In this document: positions 37,069-46,280 of the stretch, one piece after another
How positions within the stretch are numbered: the first letter of the stretch is position 1
How the letters are laid out: each line of letters starts with the position of its first letter
Assembly: GCA_030418115.1 (NCBI GenBank)
Contig: JAUHQD010000006.1
Coordinates: 62,001 to 126,000 of the forward strand
Origin: Alteromonadaceae bacterium BrNp21-10
GTDB lineage: Bacteria; Pseudomonadota; Gammaproteobacteria; Enterobacterales; Alteromonadaceae
Length of the DNA stretch: 64,000 bases
Direction of reading: 5' to 3'
Position numbers and translations under genes: made by a program
The notes under the pieces: generated by a model
The model's database searches: none
What the model was told of the DNA's origin: nothing
What the model saw: only the letters and a program-made list of their open reading frames with translations

Positions 37069-37482
37069 ATGAGTAACAGCATTAGTGGTGGCTGCTTGTG
37101 TGGCAAAGTGAGCTTTAGCTTAAAGGCGGATTTCAACGGCTTTTACTTTTGTCATTGTGATCAATGTAAACAACTTACGGGTAGCGCTCATGCGAGTAAT
37201 TTGTTCACAGCGGCTGATAATATTCAATGGTTAAGTGGCCACGATCTAGTAAGCAATTTTTATCATCCTAGCCGTCGCTTTAGTAAGGCCTTTTGCAGTG
37301 AATGCGGCTCAGCCTTGCCGGTGGTTACCGATAGTGGCAGAGCATTGCTTGTACCTGCCGGTAGTTTGCCCGCAGAATCAATCCCCGCCGAGCTTAAAGG
37401 CCAGCATATCTATTGGGCAGAACATGCTCATTGGTATGATAGCGACAATTCTGCAAAAAAATGTGATGCATTCCCACAGTAA
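37069..37482 (+). CDS. GFA family protein (Mss4-like zinc fold)
   Basis: 137 residues. Three Cys motifs typical of the glutathione-dependent formaldehyde-activating (GFA/CENP-V) family: GGCLCGKV, FCHCDQCKQLTGS and FCSECGSALP. These bind zinc in an Mss4-like fold. The original name rests on one family member and the reaction of most is unknown. Confidence 0.9.
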   Translation: MSNSISGGCLCGKVSFSLKADFNGFYFCHCDQCKQLTGSAHASNLFTAADNIQWLSGHDLVSNFYHPSRRFSKAFCSECGSALPVVTDSGRALLVPAGSLPAESIPAELKGQHIYWAEHAHWYDSDNSAKKCDAFPQ

Positions 37483-37527
37483 ATTCGTTAGCGTCACGGT
37501 CTCAGTAGTTATTTTCAAGGCGAATAC

Positions 37528-39087
37528 ATGGACAATCCTAATGAAGGGTTACTTGGTTACCCTGACGTCAAGTTACGTCTACGTAATTTAAAAAAAGAAG
37601 ATTTCAACGATATTAAGAATATTATGGATCGGGTTTATCCCGGTCGTATGGGTGGTGGTTGGAAGAAAAACCAGTATTTAGCCATGCTCAAAACTTTCCC
37701 TGAAGGGCAGATTTGCATTGAGGACAATGGTACAGCAATCGCCGCGGCCTTCTCGGTGGTGGTAGATTATGACCAGTTTGGTGATGACCACACCTACGAT
37801 GAAATTACCGGTAATGCCTACTTAAATACTCACGATCCAAACGGCGATGTGCTTTACGGCGTAGATATTTTTGTTGATCCAGATTATCGCAATATGCGTC
37901 TTGGTCGACGTCTATATGAAGCTCGCAAAGAGCTATGCCAGAGCTTGAATTTACGGGCGATTATTGCCGGTGGGCGTATTCCTAATTACACCGGATACTC
38001 CAAAGACATGACGCCGCAAAAATACATCGAAGCGGTACGTCGTAAAGAAGTACGGGATCCGATTTTGAGCTTCCAACTGGCCAACGATTTTGAGGTAAAA
38101 CGGGTATTAACCGGCTATTTGCCGGAAGACGACGATTCCCACGGTTATGCCACCTTATTGGAATGGTTCAATATTTACTATCAGCCGAAAAATCGTAAAT
38201 TATTTGGCGCCAAAAAAACCACCGCGCGCATTGGTTGTGTGCAGTGGCAAATGCGCGAAATGAACAGTGTTGAAGAGCTACTGCAGCAGGTGGAATATTT
38301 TGTCGATGCACTGTCGGATTACCGCTGTGATGTTGCACTGTTCCCTGAGTTTTTTAATGCGCCATTAATGGGCATGTCCGAACATAAAAACTCGGTGGAA
38401 TCTATTCGTTTTCTGGCCCAATACAGTGAACAAATATGTGAAGCTATCTCTACCTTAGCGGTGAGTTACAATATCAATATTATTGCTGGCTCCATGCCGG
38501 TGGTGGAAGACGGTGAGTTGTATAACGTGGCGTATTTGTGCCGTCGTGATGGCTCTATCGAATCACAATATAAACTGCACGCCACTCCCCATGAGAAGAA
38601 AGACTGGATCATGCAAGGGGGCAATCGCCTGACCAAATTCGATACCGACTTTGGACGTATTGGTATTTTGATTTGTTACGACGTCGAATTCCCCGAGTTA
38701 GCTCGTTTACTGAGCGACAAAGAAATGCAGATCTTGTTTGTACCATTTTGGACTGATACCAAAAACGGTTATCTGCGAGTTCGCCGTTGTGCTCAAGCAC
38801 GCGCCATTGAGAACGAATGTTACGTGGCCATTGCTGGCAGCATAGGTAATCTACCTAAGGTGGATAGTGTGGATATCCAATATGGCCAAACTGCGGTATT
38901 TTCACCGTCAGATTTCGCCTTTCCACACGATGCCATCATGGCAGAAACCACCCCTAATACAGAAATGACGCTGATTGTGGATGTGGATTTGGATAAATTA
39001 CAAAGCCTGCAAAATGAAGGCTCAGTACGTAACTATCTCGACCGTCGTCGCGACTTGTATCGCATAGAATGGATTGGGGATGACTAA
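37528..39087 (+). CDS. GNAT acetyltransferase fused to a carbon-nitrogen hydrolase
   Basis: 519 residues. Residues about 12-200 form a GNAT domain (VDPDYRNMRLGRRLYEAR is the acetyl-CoA loop). Residues about 225-505 form a nitrilase/amidase domain with the Glu-Lys-Cys triad visible: ALFPEFFN (Glu), QYKLHATPHEKKDW (Lys) and ILICYDVEFPELARL (Cys). Such fusions are found widely but the substrate is not established. It ends at two strong hairpins facing convergent smrB. Confidence 0.88.
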   Translation: MDNPNEGLLGYPDVKLRLRNLKKEDFNDIKNIMDRVYPGRMGGGWKKNQYLAMLKTFPEGQICIEDNGTAIAAAFSVVVDYDQFGDDHTYDEITGNAYLNTHDPNGDVLYGVDIFVDPDYRNMRLGRRLYEARKELCQSLNLRAIIAGGRIPNYTGYSKDMTPQKYIEAVRRKEVRDPILSFQLANDFEVKRVLTGYLPEDDDSHGYATLLEWFNIYYQPKNRKLFGAKKTTARIGCVQWQMREMNSVEELLQQVEYFVDALSDYRCDVALFPEFFNAPLMGMSEHKNSVESIRFLAQYSEQICEAISTLAVSYNINIIAGSMPVVEDGELYNVAYLCRRDGSIESQYKLHATPHEKKDWIMQGGNRLTKFDTDFGRIGILICYDVEFPELARLLSDKEMQILFVPFWTDTKNGYLRVRRCAQARAIENECYVAIAGSIGNLPKVDSVDIQYGQTAVFSPSDFAFPHDAIMAETTPNTEMTLIVDVDLDKLQSLQNEGSVRNYLDRRRDLYRIEWIGDD

Positions 39088-39110
39088 TCTTGGGATCATA
39101 ATATTGGGTT

Positions 39111-39163
39111 CAGAGTGGCATTCGCCACTCTGTTACTGATTTTATTGGCAAAGCCAATAAAAT
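39111..39163. terminator. double hairpin between convergent genes
   Basis: CAGAGTGGC (39111-39119) pairs with GCCACTCTG (39124-39132). ATTTTATTGGC (39139-39149) pairs with GCCAATAAAAT (39153-39163). The second has T/A-rich flanks on both strands and serves both the fusion gene and smrB. Confidence 0.75.
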
Positions 39164-39180
39164 ATCGATGGCGTTAGCCA

Positions 39181-39708
39181 TTATTCCTTACGACTAACAA
39201 GCGCCAACAAAGCCCCTTTGCCACCCCATTCCAGTGGGGCTTGGTGAAAGCCCATGATCGCTGGATGTTGTACTAACCAATTAGGAACAGCGGTTTTTAG
39301 TACTTTGCCACCCACACCGTGCACAATGCACACGCATTCGTAATGTTGTTTGTGGGCTTCGTGGATGAGGGCGGCGACTTCAGTTTTGGCTTGTTCTCGG
39401 GTCAGACCGTGCAGGTCGAGGATGAGTTCTGGGGGGATTTCGCCACGGCGTAGGCGTTTTACTTCGTAACTATCGGCTTCATCGTTGGTATATTTCAATG
39501 GCCCATCTTGGTCGAAGTGGGCTTCGAACACATCCGAGAAAAAGAATTCTGCCTGAGTTTGTTTGTGTATTTGCCCCGCCGTAAGTGATTTTTTCTTGAT
39601 GGGCTTGGGCTTAGGCTGTATTTTGTCTTGCTTTAGCGGCTTGATACCTTCAACCGCTTCGCGAAACAAATTGGTTTCATCAGAACTCATAGATGATTTT
39701 TTGGACAT
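39181..39708 (-). CDS. smrB: SmrB ribosome-rescue endonuclease
   Basis: 175 residues. The Smr domain covers about 95-175: LDLHGLTREQAKTEVAALI, then VCIVHGVGGKVLKTAVPNWL and GGKGALLAL. SmrB cleaves mRNA between collided ribosomes in E. coli. The N-terminal half is charged and probably binds the ribosome. It is divergent from prmB across about 75 bases, the usual arrangement. Confidence 0.93.
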   Translation of the reverse strand: MSKKSSMSSDETNLFREAVEGIKPLKQDKIQPKPKPIKKKSLTAGQIHKQTQAEFFFSDVFEAHFDQDGPLKYTNDEADSYEVKRLRRGEIPPELILDLHGLTREQAKTEVAALIHEAHKQHYECVCIVHGVGGKVLKTAVPNWLVQHPAIMGFHQAPLEWGGKGALLALVSRKE

Positions 39709-39783
39709 GGTTAGTGTTTTTTAGCTTTGCCTAGGTGTTGTCATCTATAATAACTCATTTTCACATTCGGCAGGCAGCGATCA

Positions 39784-40713
39784 ATGGCTGATAAATTTTA
39801 TCTTGAAGAACCGGTGCAGGATTTATGCACTATTTATGACTTTGTGCGTTGGTCGGTTAGCCGTTTTAACGATGCCGGTTTGTATTTTGGTCATGGCACC
39901 GATAACCCGTGGGACGAAGCCCTAACGCTCATTTTAGCGTTGTTGCATTTAGCCCCTGATAGTAACGAACAATTGTTACAAGCTCGCCTTACTCTCAGTG
40001 AAAAGAAGGCTATCGTCGATGCTGTGGCAACCCGCGTGCAATCACGCAAGCCCATTGCCTATATCACCAATCAGGCGTGGTTCTGCGGTATGCCGTTTTT
40101 TGTTGATGAGCGTGTGCTAGTTCCGCGCTCACCTTTTGCCGAGTTGGTTAATAATAAATTTGAGGCATGGTTGCAGCAACCACCCACACATATTTTAGAT
40201 ATGTGTACTGGTAGCGGCTGTATTGCTATTGCTTTGGCGTTGGCGTTTGATCATGCGCAGGTCGATGCAGTAGATATTAGCGAAGATGCCCTAGCGGTCG
40301 CGGATATTAATATTCAAGAATATGACTTAGGCGAGCGAGTGTTTCCTATTCAATCGGATCTATTCAATAGCCTTGAAGGTCAGCAGTACGATTTGATTAT
40401 CAGTAACCCGCCTTATGTGGACGCTGAAGATATGGCGGATTTGCCTGAGGAATTCCACCATGAGCCAGAGCTTGGCTTAGCCGCCGGTGTTGATGGGCTA
40501 GATTTGGTGCATCACATTTTGCGCGATGGCGCTAAGCACTTAACTGACAACGGTTGGTTGTTTGTGGAAGTGGGCAATAGCCTAGTACATATGCAGCAAC
40601 GTTATCCTGATTTGCCTTTACAATGGGTGGAGTTTGAACATGGCGGCCAAGGTGTGTTTGCCATTAACAAACAAAGTCTAATGGCTTATGACTTTTCGGT
40701 CGTAGACGCTTAA
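39784..40713 (+). CDS. prmB: ribosomal protein L3 glutamine methyltransferase
   Basis: 309 residues. SAM-dependent N5-methylation of a glutamine in ribosomal protein L3. Motif I is [17 protein letters not shown], and the glutamine-methyltransferase signature NPPYVD is present ([11 protein letters not shown]). The N-terminal helical domain (about 1-100) is that of PrmB rather than PrmC. aroC follows 76 bases later, as in relatives. Confidence 0.95.
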   Translation: MADKFYLEEPVQDLCTIYDFVRWSVSRFNDAGLYFGHGTDNPWDEALTLILALLHLAPDSNEQLLQARLTLSEKKAIVDAVATRVQSRKPIAYITNQAWFCGMPFFVDERVLVPRSPFAELVNNKFEAWLQQPPTHILDMCTGSGCIAIALALAFDHAQVDAVDISEDALAVADINIQEYDLGERVFPIQSDLFNSLEGQQYDLIISNPPYVDAEDMADLPEEFHHEPELGLAAGVDGLDLVHHILRDGAKHLTDNGWLFVEVGNSLVHMQQRYPDLPLQWVEFEHGGQGVFAINKQSLMAYDFSVVDA

Positions 40714-40789
40714 GCCAAGGCATAGCACAATACACCTAATAGAATCGTTTTCGGCCATTGGCCACTGACTATAAAGAGACAGCAATCAC

Positions 40790-41887
40790 ATGTCTGGTAA
40801 TACTTTTGGAAAGTTGTTCACCCTTACTTCATTTGGCGAAAGCCATGGCCCTGCCATTGGTGGCATTGTTGACGGTTGCCCTCCGGGGTTAGAAATCAGC
40901 GAAGCCGATTTACAAGTGGATCTAGACCGTCGTAAACCGGGCACCTCCAAATTTACTACTGCGCGCCGTGAAGCCGACGAAGTTAAGATTCTTTCAGGGG
41001 TATTTGAAGGTAAAACTACCGGAACTTCTATAGGTTTGTTGATTCAAAATACTGACCAACGCTCGCAAGATTACGGCAATATTAAAGACCGTTTTCGCCC
41101 CGGTCATGCGGACTACACCTATACGCAAAAATACGGCAGCCGCGATTATCGTGGTGGTGGCCGTTCTTCAGCGCGGGAAACCGCAGTGCGCGTCGCTGCT
41201 GGTGGTATTGCTAAAAAATATTTAAAGCAGTTTTACGGCATTGAGATCCACGGTTATATGTCACAACTGGGGCCAATCAAAGCTGAAAAAATTGACCTGT
41301 CCATCGTTAACGACAACCCGTTCTTTTGCCCTGATGCCGATAAGCTCGACGAGATTGAGCAGTATATGCGTGACCTTAAAAAACAAGGTGACTCCATTGG
41401 CGCCAAAGTCTCGGTTGTGGCTACTGGCGTACCTGTTGGTTTAGGCGAACCGGTTTTTGACCGTTTAGATGCCGATTTAGCGCACGCAATGATGGGTATT
41501 AACGCTGTTAAAGGCGTGGAAGTGGGTGAAGGCTTTGGCGTGATTGAGCAAAAAGGTAGCGAACATCGCGATGCGCTAACCCCACAAGGTTTTAAAACTA
41601 ACCATGCTGGTGGCGTCTTGGGCGGCATTTCTTCTGGCCAAGATGTGGTGGTGCATATGGCACTTAAACCCACTTCAAGTATTTCTGTTCCCGGTGAAAC
41701 CGTGGATGTAAATGGCGAGACCATCGAGATTGTGACCAAAGGTCGTCATGATCCTTGCGTAGGCATTCGTGCGGTACCTATTGCCGAGGCGATGATGGCC
41801 TTGGTATTGATGGATCATCTATTACGCCACCGTGCGCAGAATGCGGGTGTAACTTGTGCTACCCCGGTTATTCCAGGGCATCTTTAA
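40790..41887 (+). CDS. aroC: chorismate synthase
   Basis: 365 residues. Converts EPSP to chorismate with reduced FMN, the last step of the shikimate pathway. All three family signatures are present: [27 protein letters not shown]...GRSSARETA, and [19 protein letters not shown] near the C-terminus. Full length. Confidence 0.97.
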   Translation: MSGNTFGKLFTLTSFGESHGPAIGGIVDGCPPGLEISEADLQVDLDRRKPGTSKFTTARREADEVKILSGVFEGKTTGTSIGLLIQNTDQRSQDYGNIKDRFRPGHADYTYTQKYGSRDYRGGGRSSARETAVRVAAGGIAKKYLKQFYGIEIHGYMSQLGPIKAEKIDLSIVNDNPFFCPDADKLDEIEQYMRDLKKQGDSIGAKVSVVATGVPVGLGEPVFDRLDADLAHAMMGINAVKGVEVGEGFGVIEQKGSEHRDALTPQGFKTNHAGGVLGGISSGQDVVVHMALKPTSSISVPGETVDVNGETIEIVTKGRHDPCVGIRAVPIAEAMMALVLMDHLLRHRAQNAGVTCATPVIPGHL

Positions 41888-41963
41888 TCTGTCATTGAAG
41901 ATGAGTAGTCTAATGGCTCATTAGCCATAACTCGTTATTCACCAAACAATAAAGACAACGTCC

Positions 41964-43154
41964 ATGCCGACAACACAACAAACCAGCACCAGTCTTTTTG
42001 GCTTGGGGCTGGTTTATCTTTTGTACTTCAGCCAATTGGGCATCATGGTGCCGTATATCGGTGTAATGCTCGATGGTCGTGGTTTTAGTTCCGCCGAAAT
42101 TGGTGAGCTGATTGCAATGATCACCCTGACTCGGGTGGTGGGGCCAAATCTATGGGCGGCGTTGGCAGATAAAACCGGCCATTACCTGCCTATTATTCGT
42201 ATTGGCAGCTTGTTAGCGGTACTGAGTTTTTTATTACTGTTCTGGTTTGATGGCTATTGGGGCATCGCCTTGAGCATGGGCTTGATGATGATGTTCTGGA
42301 CGGCAATTTTGCCGCAACTGGAAGTCGTTACTCTTACTACTATCGCCGGTGATTCTGGGTTGTATAGCAAAATCCGTTTATGGGGCAGCATCGGTTATAT
42401 CCTGTGTAGTGTAGTGCTGGGGTATTTGCTCGACTGGTTTCATTCCGATGTGGTGATCTGGGCCAGTGTCACGGTCTTAGCAGCACTGTTTTTATCCACC
42501 TTGCCTATCTCTGCGCCTCGCCAATCTAGCCAACATAATGAAGTTGGCAGTATGTGGCAAAAGCTCAAAGCGCCGGTGTTTATGGCGTTTATTTTGTCAG
42601 CCATTTTATTGCAGGTGAGCTTTGGGCCATTTTATGGCTTCTTTGCGTTGTACATGCTGGATATTGGCTATAGCGGCCAGCAAACCGGTTGGTTTATTGC
42701 CCTTGGTGTGATGGCCGAAGTGATAATATTTTTACTGGCGGGGCGGATTATTAGCCGTTTTGGTATTCATCGGTTGTTGTTAATTTGTTTGTTACTAGCT
42801 GCGCTGCGCTGGTATTTGTTGGCAACCTTGGCCGGTAATATTTTGTGGTTGGTGTTTAGCCAGTTATTACATGCTGCCAGTTTTGGTTTAGCGCATGCGG
42901 CTTCTATTCAGTTTATCCATCGACATTTTGGCAAAAAATTCCAAAGTCGCGGGCAGGCAATTTATGCCAGTATTGCCTTTGGTGGCGGTGGTGCAATAGG
43001 TAATTATGTGGCCGGACAGTTATGGCATCAAGGGCAGGGCGCGACAGCTACTTTTATCTTCGCCTCAGCCGCCGCTGGTTTGGCGGCGTTAGTATTGTTG
43101 CTGGTAAAGCGTCAAAGTTTTGCGCCACCAATGTCTAGTACAACTGGCGCTTAA
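41964..43154 (+). CDS. MFS transporter
   Basis: 396 residues with twelve predicted membrane helices. It resembles the MFS_1-like/HcaT group: short loops, DGRGFSSAEIGELIAMITLTRVVGPN in TM2 with the loop after it, and a central cytoplasmic loop near residue 190. The substrate is not known. It is syntenic between aroC and epmC in Shewanella-type genomes. Confidence 0.88.
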   Translation: MPTTQQTSTSLFGLGLVYLLYFSQLGIMVPYIGVMLDGRGFSSAEIGELIAMITLTRVVGPNLWAALADKTGHYLPIIRIGSLLAVLSFLLLFWFDGYWGIALSMGLMMMFWTAILPQLEVVTLTTIAGDSGLYSKIRLWGSIGYILCSVVLGYLLDWFHSDVVIWASVTVLAALFLSTLPISAPRQSSQHNEVGSMWQKLKAPVFMAFILSAILLQVSFGPFYGFFALYMLDIGYSGQQTGWFIALGVMAEVIIFLLAGRIISRFGIHRLLLICLLLAALRWYLLATLAGNILWLVFSQLLHAASFGLAHAASIQFIHRHFGKKFQSRGQAIYASIAFGGGGAIGNYVAGQLWHQGQGATATFIFASAAAGLAALVLLLVKRQSFAPPMSSTTGA

Positions 43155-43226
43155 ATCGGCTAATCACTTGAGCCAGAAATGGCTGACAGGTAAACTGCAC
43201 GTCCTAATTTTTACGGAAGTCCTTAG

Positions 43227-43784
43227 TTGCATCAGGTAGACGATCTTATTGGCTTATTTGAAGCGCAATTTTATAGCGCTTTTAATACTCGCCTCGTGCG
43301 CGGTACCGACGAGCCTATTTATTTGCCCGCTGGTGAAGGTCAGTCTTTTGCACAAATCGTTTTTGCTCACGGTTACTACGCCAGTGCGTTACATGAAATC
43401 GCCCATTGGTGTTTAGCTGGCCTTGCGCGTTTAGATAAAGTTGATTACGGCTACTGGTATTGTCCTGATGGCCGTAACGCCGAACAGCAAGCCGCTTTTG
43501 AAAAAGTTGAAATTAAACCCCAAGCCATCGAATGGGCAATGTGCCTCGCTGCGGGTAAGTCCTTTCGCGTCAGTACCGATAACCTCAATGGCGTAGAGCC
43601 CGACCATATTCGTTTTGAAAACAATGTGCGGGCGCAACTGCAAGTGTATTTGCAACAAGGTTTTCCAGCTCGGGCTCAGCAGTTTATTGATGCCTTGCAG
43701 CAGTTTTATGGCACCGCGCCGTTAAGCCAAAATATTCTGAAACAATCAGCGTTAATTGACGAAGTTCATGTTGCCAATGTTTAA
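43227..43784 (+). CDS. epmC: elongation factor P hydroxylase
   Basis: 185 residues. Hydroxylates the beta-lysylated lysine of elongation factor P in the EpmABC pathway. Strong family pattern: FNTRLVRGTDEPIYLPAGEG, IVFAHGYYASALHEIAHWC (metal-binding His residues), DYGYWYCPDGRNAEQQAAFE and KPQAIEW. TTG start with GGAAG about 8 bases before. The end overlaps the start region of the next gene. Confidence 0.93.
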   Translation: MHQVDDLIGLFEAQFYSAFNTRLVRGTDEPIYLPAGEGQSFAQIVFAHGYYASALHEIAHWCLAGLARLDKVDYGYWYCPDGRNAEQQAAFEKVEIKPQAIEWAMCLAAGKSFRVSTDNLNGVEPDHIRFENNVRAQLQVYLQQGFPARAQQFIDALQQFYGTAPLSQNILKQSALIDEVHVANV

Positions 43785-44910
43785 ACTCGGCCTGATTATC
43801 AATCCGTGGTCGGGTATTGGTGGAGCCATGGCACTGAAAGGCAGCGATGGTGCCGATATTCGACAGCAAGCGTTAGCACAAGGCGCTATTCCCCAAGCCA
43901 ATAATAAAATGCGCTTGGCGTTGGAAGTGTTATTACCACTGCAATCGAAAATTCAGCTGCTAACCGCCGCTGCGGATATGGGCGCAGACTTAGCCAATGA
44001 ATTAGGTTTTACCACTCAGGTGATTTATTCCCAAGATCATATTCAAACCGAAGCTGAGGATACCGAAAACGCCGCTACTGCATTAATGGCTGCTGGTGTT
44101 GACGTGATCCTATTTGCCGGTGGCGATGGCACCGCGCGTAATATTTGCCAAATCGTCGGTGAAAAAATCCCAGTAATTGGTGTACCTGCTGGCTGTAAAA
44201 TTCATTCCGGCGTGTATGCGGTTACCCCAAAAGCAGCCGGTAAAGTGGTTGAACAATTAGTTAACGGCGAATTGGTCAGCGTTAGCGAGGCTGAAGTTAA
44301 AGACATCGACGAACAACGCTTTCGCGAAGGTAAAGTTATCGCCAAACACTTTGGCGACATGTTAGTGCCTAGCGCTTTGCAGTATGTGCAAGCCACCAAA
44401 AGTGGCGGACAAGAATCAGAAGAATTAGTGCTAGATGATATTGCCGCCGAGATTATCGAAAACATGGATGATGAGCTGTACATAATGGGCTCAGGCTCGA
44501 CTGTGGCAGCCGTGATGGATGCACTGGGTTTGGAGAATACCTTACTGGGAGTGGATGTGCTGCAACATCAACAATTGCTACATAGTGATGTTACCGCCAA
44601 ACAATTGCTGAACATTATTCAAGCCAGTCAGCAGCCGGTTAAATTAGTGATTACCTTAATTGGCGGGCAAGGACATATCTTTGGCCGTGGTAATCAACAA
44701 CTTAGCCCGGACGTGATCCGCGCCATTGGCCGCGATAATATTATTATTGTCGCCACTAAGGCCAAGCTTAACGCCTTAAATGGTCGCCCATTAATTACCG
44801 ACACTGGCGATGTCGAACTCGATCGCCAACTTTGCGGATTAATCCGCATTACCAGTGGTTATCGTGACCACGTACTTTATCCCCTTGCATCCCCAGGAAA
44901 CGAACAATGA
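43777..44910 (+). CDS. ATP-NAD kinase family protein
   Basis: About 377 residues from the ATG giving MFKLGLIINPWSGIGG. An in-frame TTG (43756) and ATG (43768) lie further up, inside epmC. The glycine-rich FAGGDGTARNICQIV motif is the NAD-kinase/diacylglycerol-kinase signature, followed by PVIGVPAGCKIHSGVYA and GSGSTVAAVMDAL. It belongs to the second ATP-NAD kinase group, distinct from NadK. The reaction in this group is unproven. It overlaps yfcL by four bases. Confidence 0.82.
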   Translation: MFKLGLIINPWSGIGGAMALKGSDGADIRQQALAQGAIPQANNKMRLALEVLLPLQSKIQLLTAAADMGADLANELGFTTQVIYSQDHIQTEAEDTENAATALMAAGVDVILFAGGDGTARNICQIVGEKIPVIGVPAGCKIHSGVYAVTPKAAGKVVEQLVNGELVSVSEAEVKDIDEQRFREGKVIAKHFGDMLVPSALQYVQATKSGGQESEELVLDDIAAEIIENMDDELYIMGSGSTVAAVMDALGLENTLLGVDVLQHQQLLHSDVTAKQLLNIIQASQQPVKLVITLIGGQGHIFGRGNQQLSPDVIRAIGRDNIIIVATKAKLNALNGRPLITDTGDVELDRQLCGLIRITSGYRDHVLYPLASPGNEQ

Positions 44911-45218
44911 CATTGAATTACCAACCCGCTAGTCCTTCAACCACCGAGTTTGACGAACTAGCCGACCGCATCCAACAGCAATTCGACGACGCCGTCGTTA
45001 GCGGCACCGACCAAGAACTTTTCTATGCCGGTTATCTTAATGGCCATTTCTCATTGGTGTTCAGCGTGGCCTTGAAGGAGGGAAATTTGACATTGGATGC
45101 CTTGGACAAAGGCATGCTATTAGGCTTGCAGCAGGCATTTGCTAATAACGAATTAGAAGAGGCGGATCAACAAGGGGTAGTGGCATATTGGCAGCAAGTT
45201 GTAGCAACAGTGGCTTAA
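44907..45218 (+). CDS. yfcL: YfcL family protein
   Basis: 103 residues, small acidic protein of unknown function. The FYAGYLNGHFSLVFSVAL and LDKGMLLGLQQAFANNELEEADQQ segments match YfcL. ATGA overlap with the kinase gene couples them. In relatives mnmC and fabB follow closely; here island 3 lies directly after the stop codon. Confidence 0.82.
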   Translation: MTLNYQPASPSTTEFDELADRIQQQFDDAVVSGTDQELFYAGYLNGHFSLVFSVALKEGNLTLDALDKGMLLGLQQAFANNELEEADQQGVVAYWQQVVATVA

Positions 45219-45263
45219 TTGTTTTATTACCTTCGTCCAGAGTCCCGTCGAAGGATGAATTAT

Positions 45264-45602
45264 TATTGGCTGAGCCAAGGCTTTGTTAATTGGCTTCGCC
45301 AACTAGCGTCCATGCTATTTTTCGTACCGCATCCATGCGGTCCAAGCCTATTTGGAGGGAGCCAAATAGGCGAAAGCTCCTTTCGCTCCGGCAACTTTCT
45401 TACTCCGAATTGAATAACCATTCTTAAATCGAACCGGCGCGAGGTAGCATCCTTGCAAAGCACGCGCCTTAGCAAAACGTCCCTGTTTTGCCATTCGACG
45501 AATGGTCATTAAATTCGGGAAAGTTGAGTCACAGTTAGCCTGCCTGTAAGTCTCAAATAACTGTTACCCAATCTGAAGCAGAATATCGTTAACAGTGAAA
45601 GT
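45264..45602. repeat. hairpin-rich dispersed repeat, copy L3 (left border of island 3)
   Basis: Contains TTGGC-TTC-GCCAA (45290-45302), TAGC-GTCCAT-GCTA (45304-45317), ACCGC-ATCCAT-GCGGT (45326-45341), GCCTATTTGG/CCAAATAGGC (45346-45371), CGAAAG/CTTTCG and the three-way junction (45405-45518). It stops abruptly after GTTAACAGTGAAAG (to 45601), inside the part that continues in L1 and L2. Loops are conserved with L2 while most stems differ by paired changes. Confidence 0.8.
45405..45518. other. three-way-junction fold, copy 3
   Basis: Outer arm CCGAATTGAAT (45405-45415) with ATTAAATTCGG (45508-45518); ACCATTC (45417-45423) with GAATGGT (45500-45506); TCGAA (45429-45433) with TTCGA (45494-45498). 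P2 is GGCGCG (45436-45441) with CGCGCC (45463-45468). P3 is GCAAAAC (45472-45478) with GTTTTGC (45485-45491). Compared with copy 2, P2 changes one T-A to C-G and P3 changes G-C and C-G to A-T. Confidence 0.78.
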
Positions 45603-45618
45603 GGCCTTAACGTTTACA

Positions 45619-46098
45619 TCATTTACTACAAGATACGTTCAATTCTTTATTTTCAGAAGCCGTAATAGTCATATTTAAATAGGAATCTCGTAGCATTGAA
45701 TCAGCTTCAGATTTGCTCATTGGATAAAATGATAACAATTGAAGAATAGTGCTTACTTTACTATCCTCACCTAACATTGATCGTAAGTCGCTTTCTAGTT
45801 GATCATTACATTTAGCTCGAGATATAAGACCAACTGGGGCTTCATAGAACATACTAAAAATTAATTTATTATCTTTAGTGGAGGATACTTTTATAAAAGT
45901 TGTTTTGAGCTCTTTTTCTTTATTTGGATCACTTTTTTTAAAGTCATCCATTTTTGTAATAAACAGCATATTTAAGTTATTCACTAACAATTGAAAGTGA
46001 TTTACCTGATTACTAGCAAGAACGTCCGCGTATGACTGATTAGCTGCATTTGCAAAGGTTGTAGATATTGATATTAAAAAGAATAAAACATACTTCAT
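45619..46098 (-). CDS. exported orphan protein of unknown function
   Basis: 159 residues with signal peptide MKYVLFFLISISTTFANA. The mature part is helical with two cysteines, one near the C-terminus (NVSCSK). No family recognised. AT-rich and on the minus strand, the only gene of island 3, between repeat L3 and inverted R3. A GATTGTTAGCAC sequence about 30 bases upstream resembles the core seen before cassette genes elsewhere here, but no full attC is visible. Confidence 0.55.
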   Translation of the reverse strand: MKYVLFFLISISTTFANAANQSYADVLASNQVNHFQLLVNNLNMLFITKMDDFKKSDPNKEKELKTTFIKVSSTKDNKLIFSMFYEAPVGLISRAKCNDQLESDLRSMLGEDSKVSTILQLLSFYPMSKSEADSMLRDSYLNMTITASENKELNVSCSK

Positions 46099-46280
46099 GA
46101 TCTCTCCATATTTTGGTTTGTATTAGTGCTAACAATCTAATAAAAGTAGTGACGTCCATTTACCCACTGTTTGTCACGCTTTTTAGTTTTTCGATTTCGT
46201 AAGTTATCGCCAAATAGATTTAAAAACAAGCAGTTAGATTCATCGATTAATGGTTGCAAAAGTGAAAATGATTAGGAAGG

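Noticed and set aside
39139-39180. TTGGC-AAA-GCCAA hairpin resembling the island ends
   Set aside because: It is the core of a symmetrical terminator between two convergent genes, with A/T flanks on both sides and no associated repeat block.
41254-41739. 161-codon antisense frame in aroC
   Set aside because: It lies fully inside aroC with no plausible start context and is a shadow of codon bias.
46262-46280. Extending R3 further left toward the orphan gene
   Set aside because: Similarity to R1 is clear only from about 46281 onward. The sequence before it is not shared.
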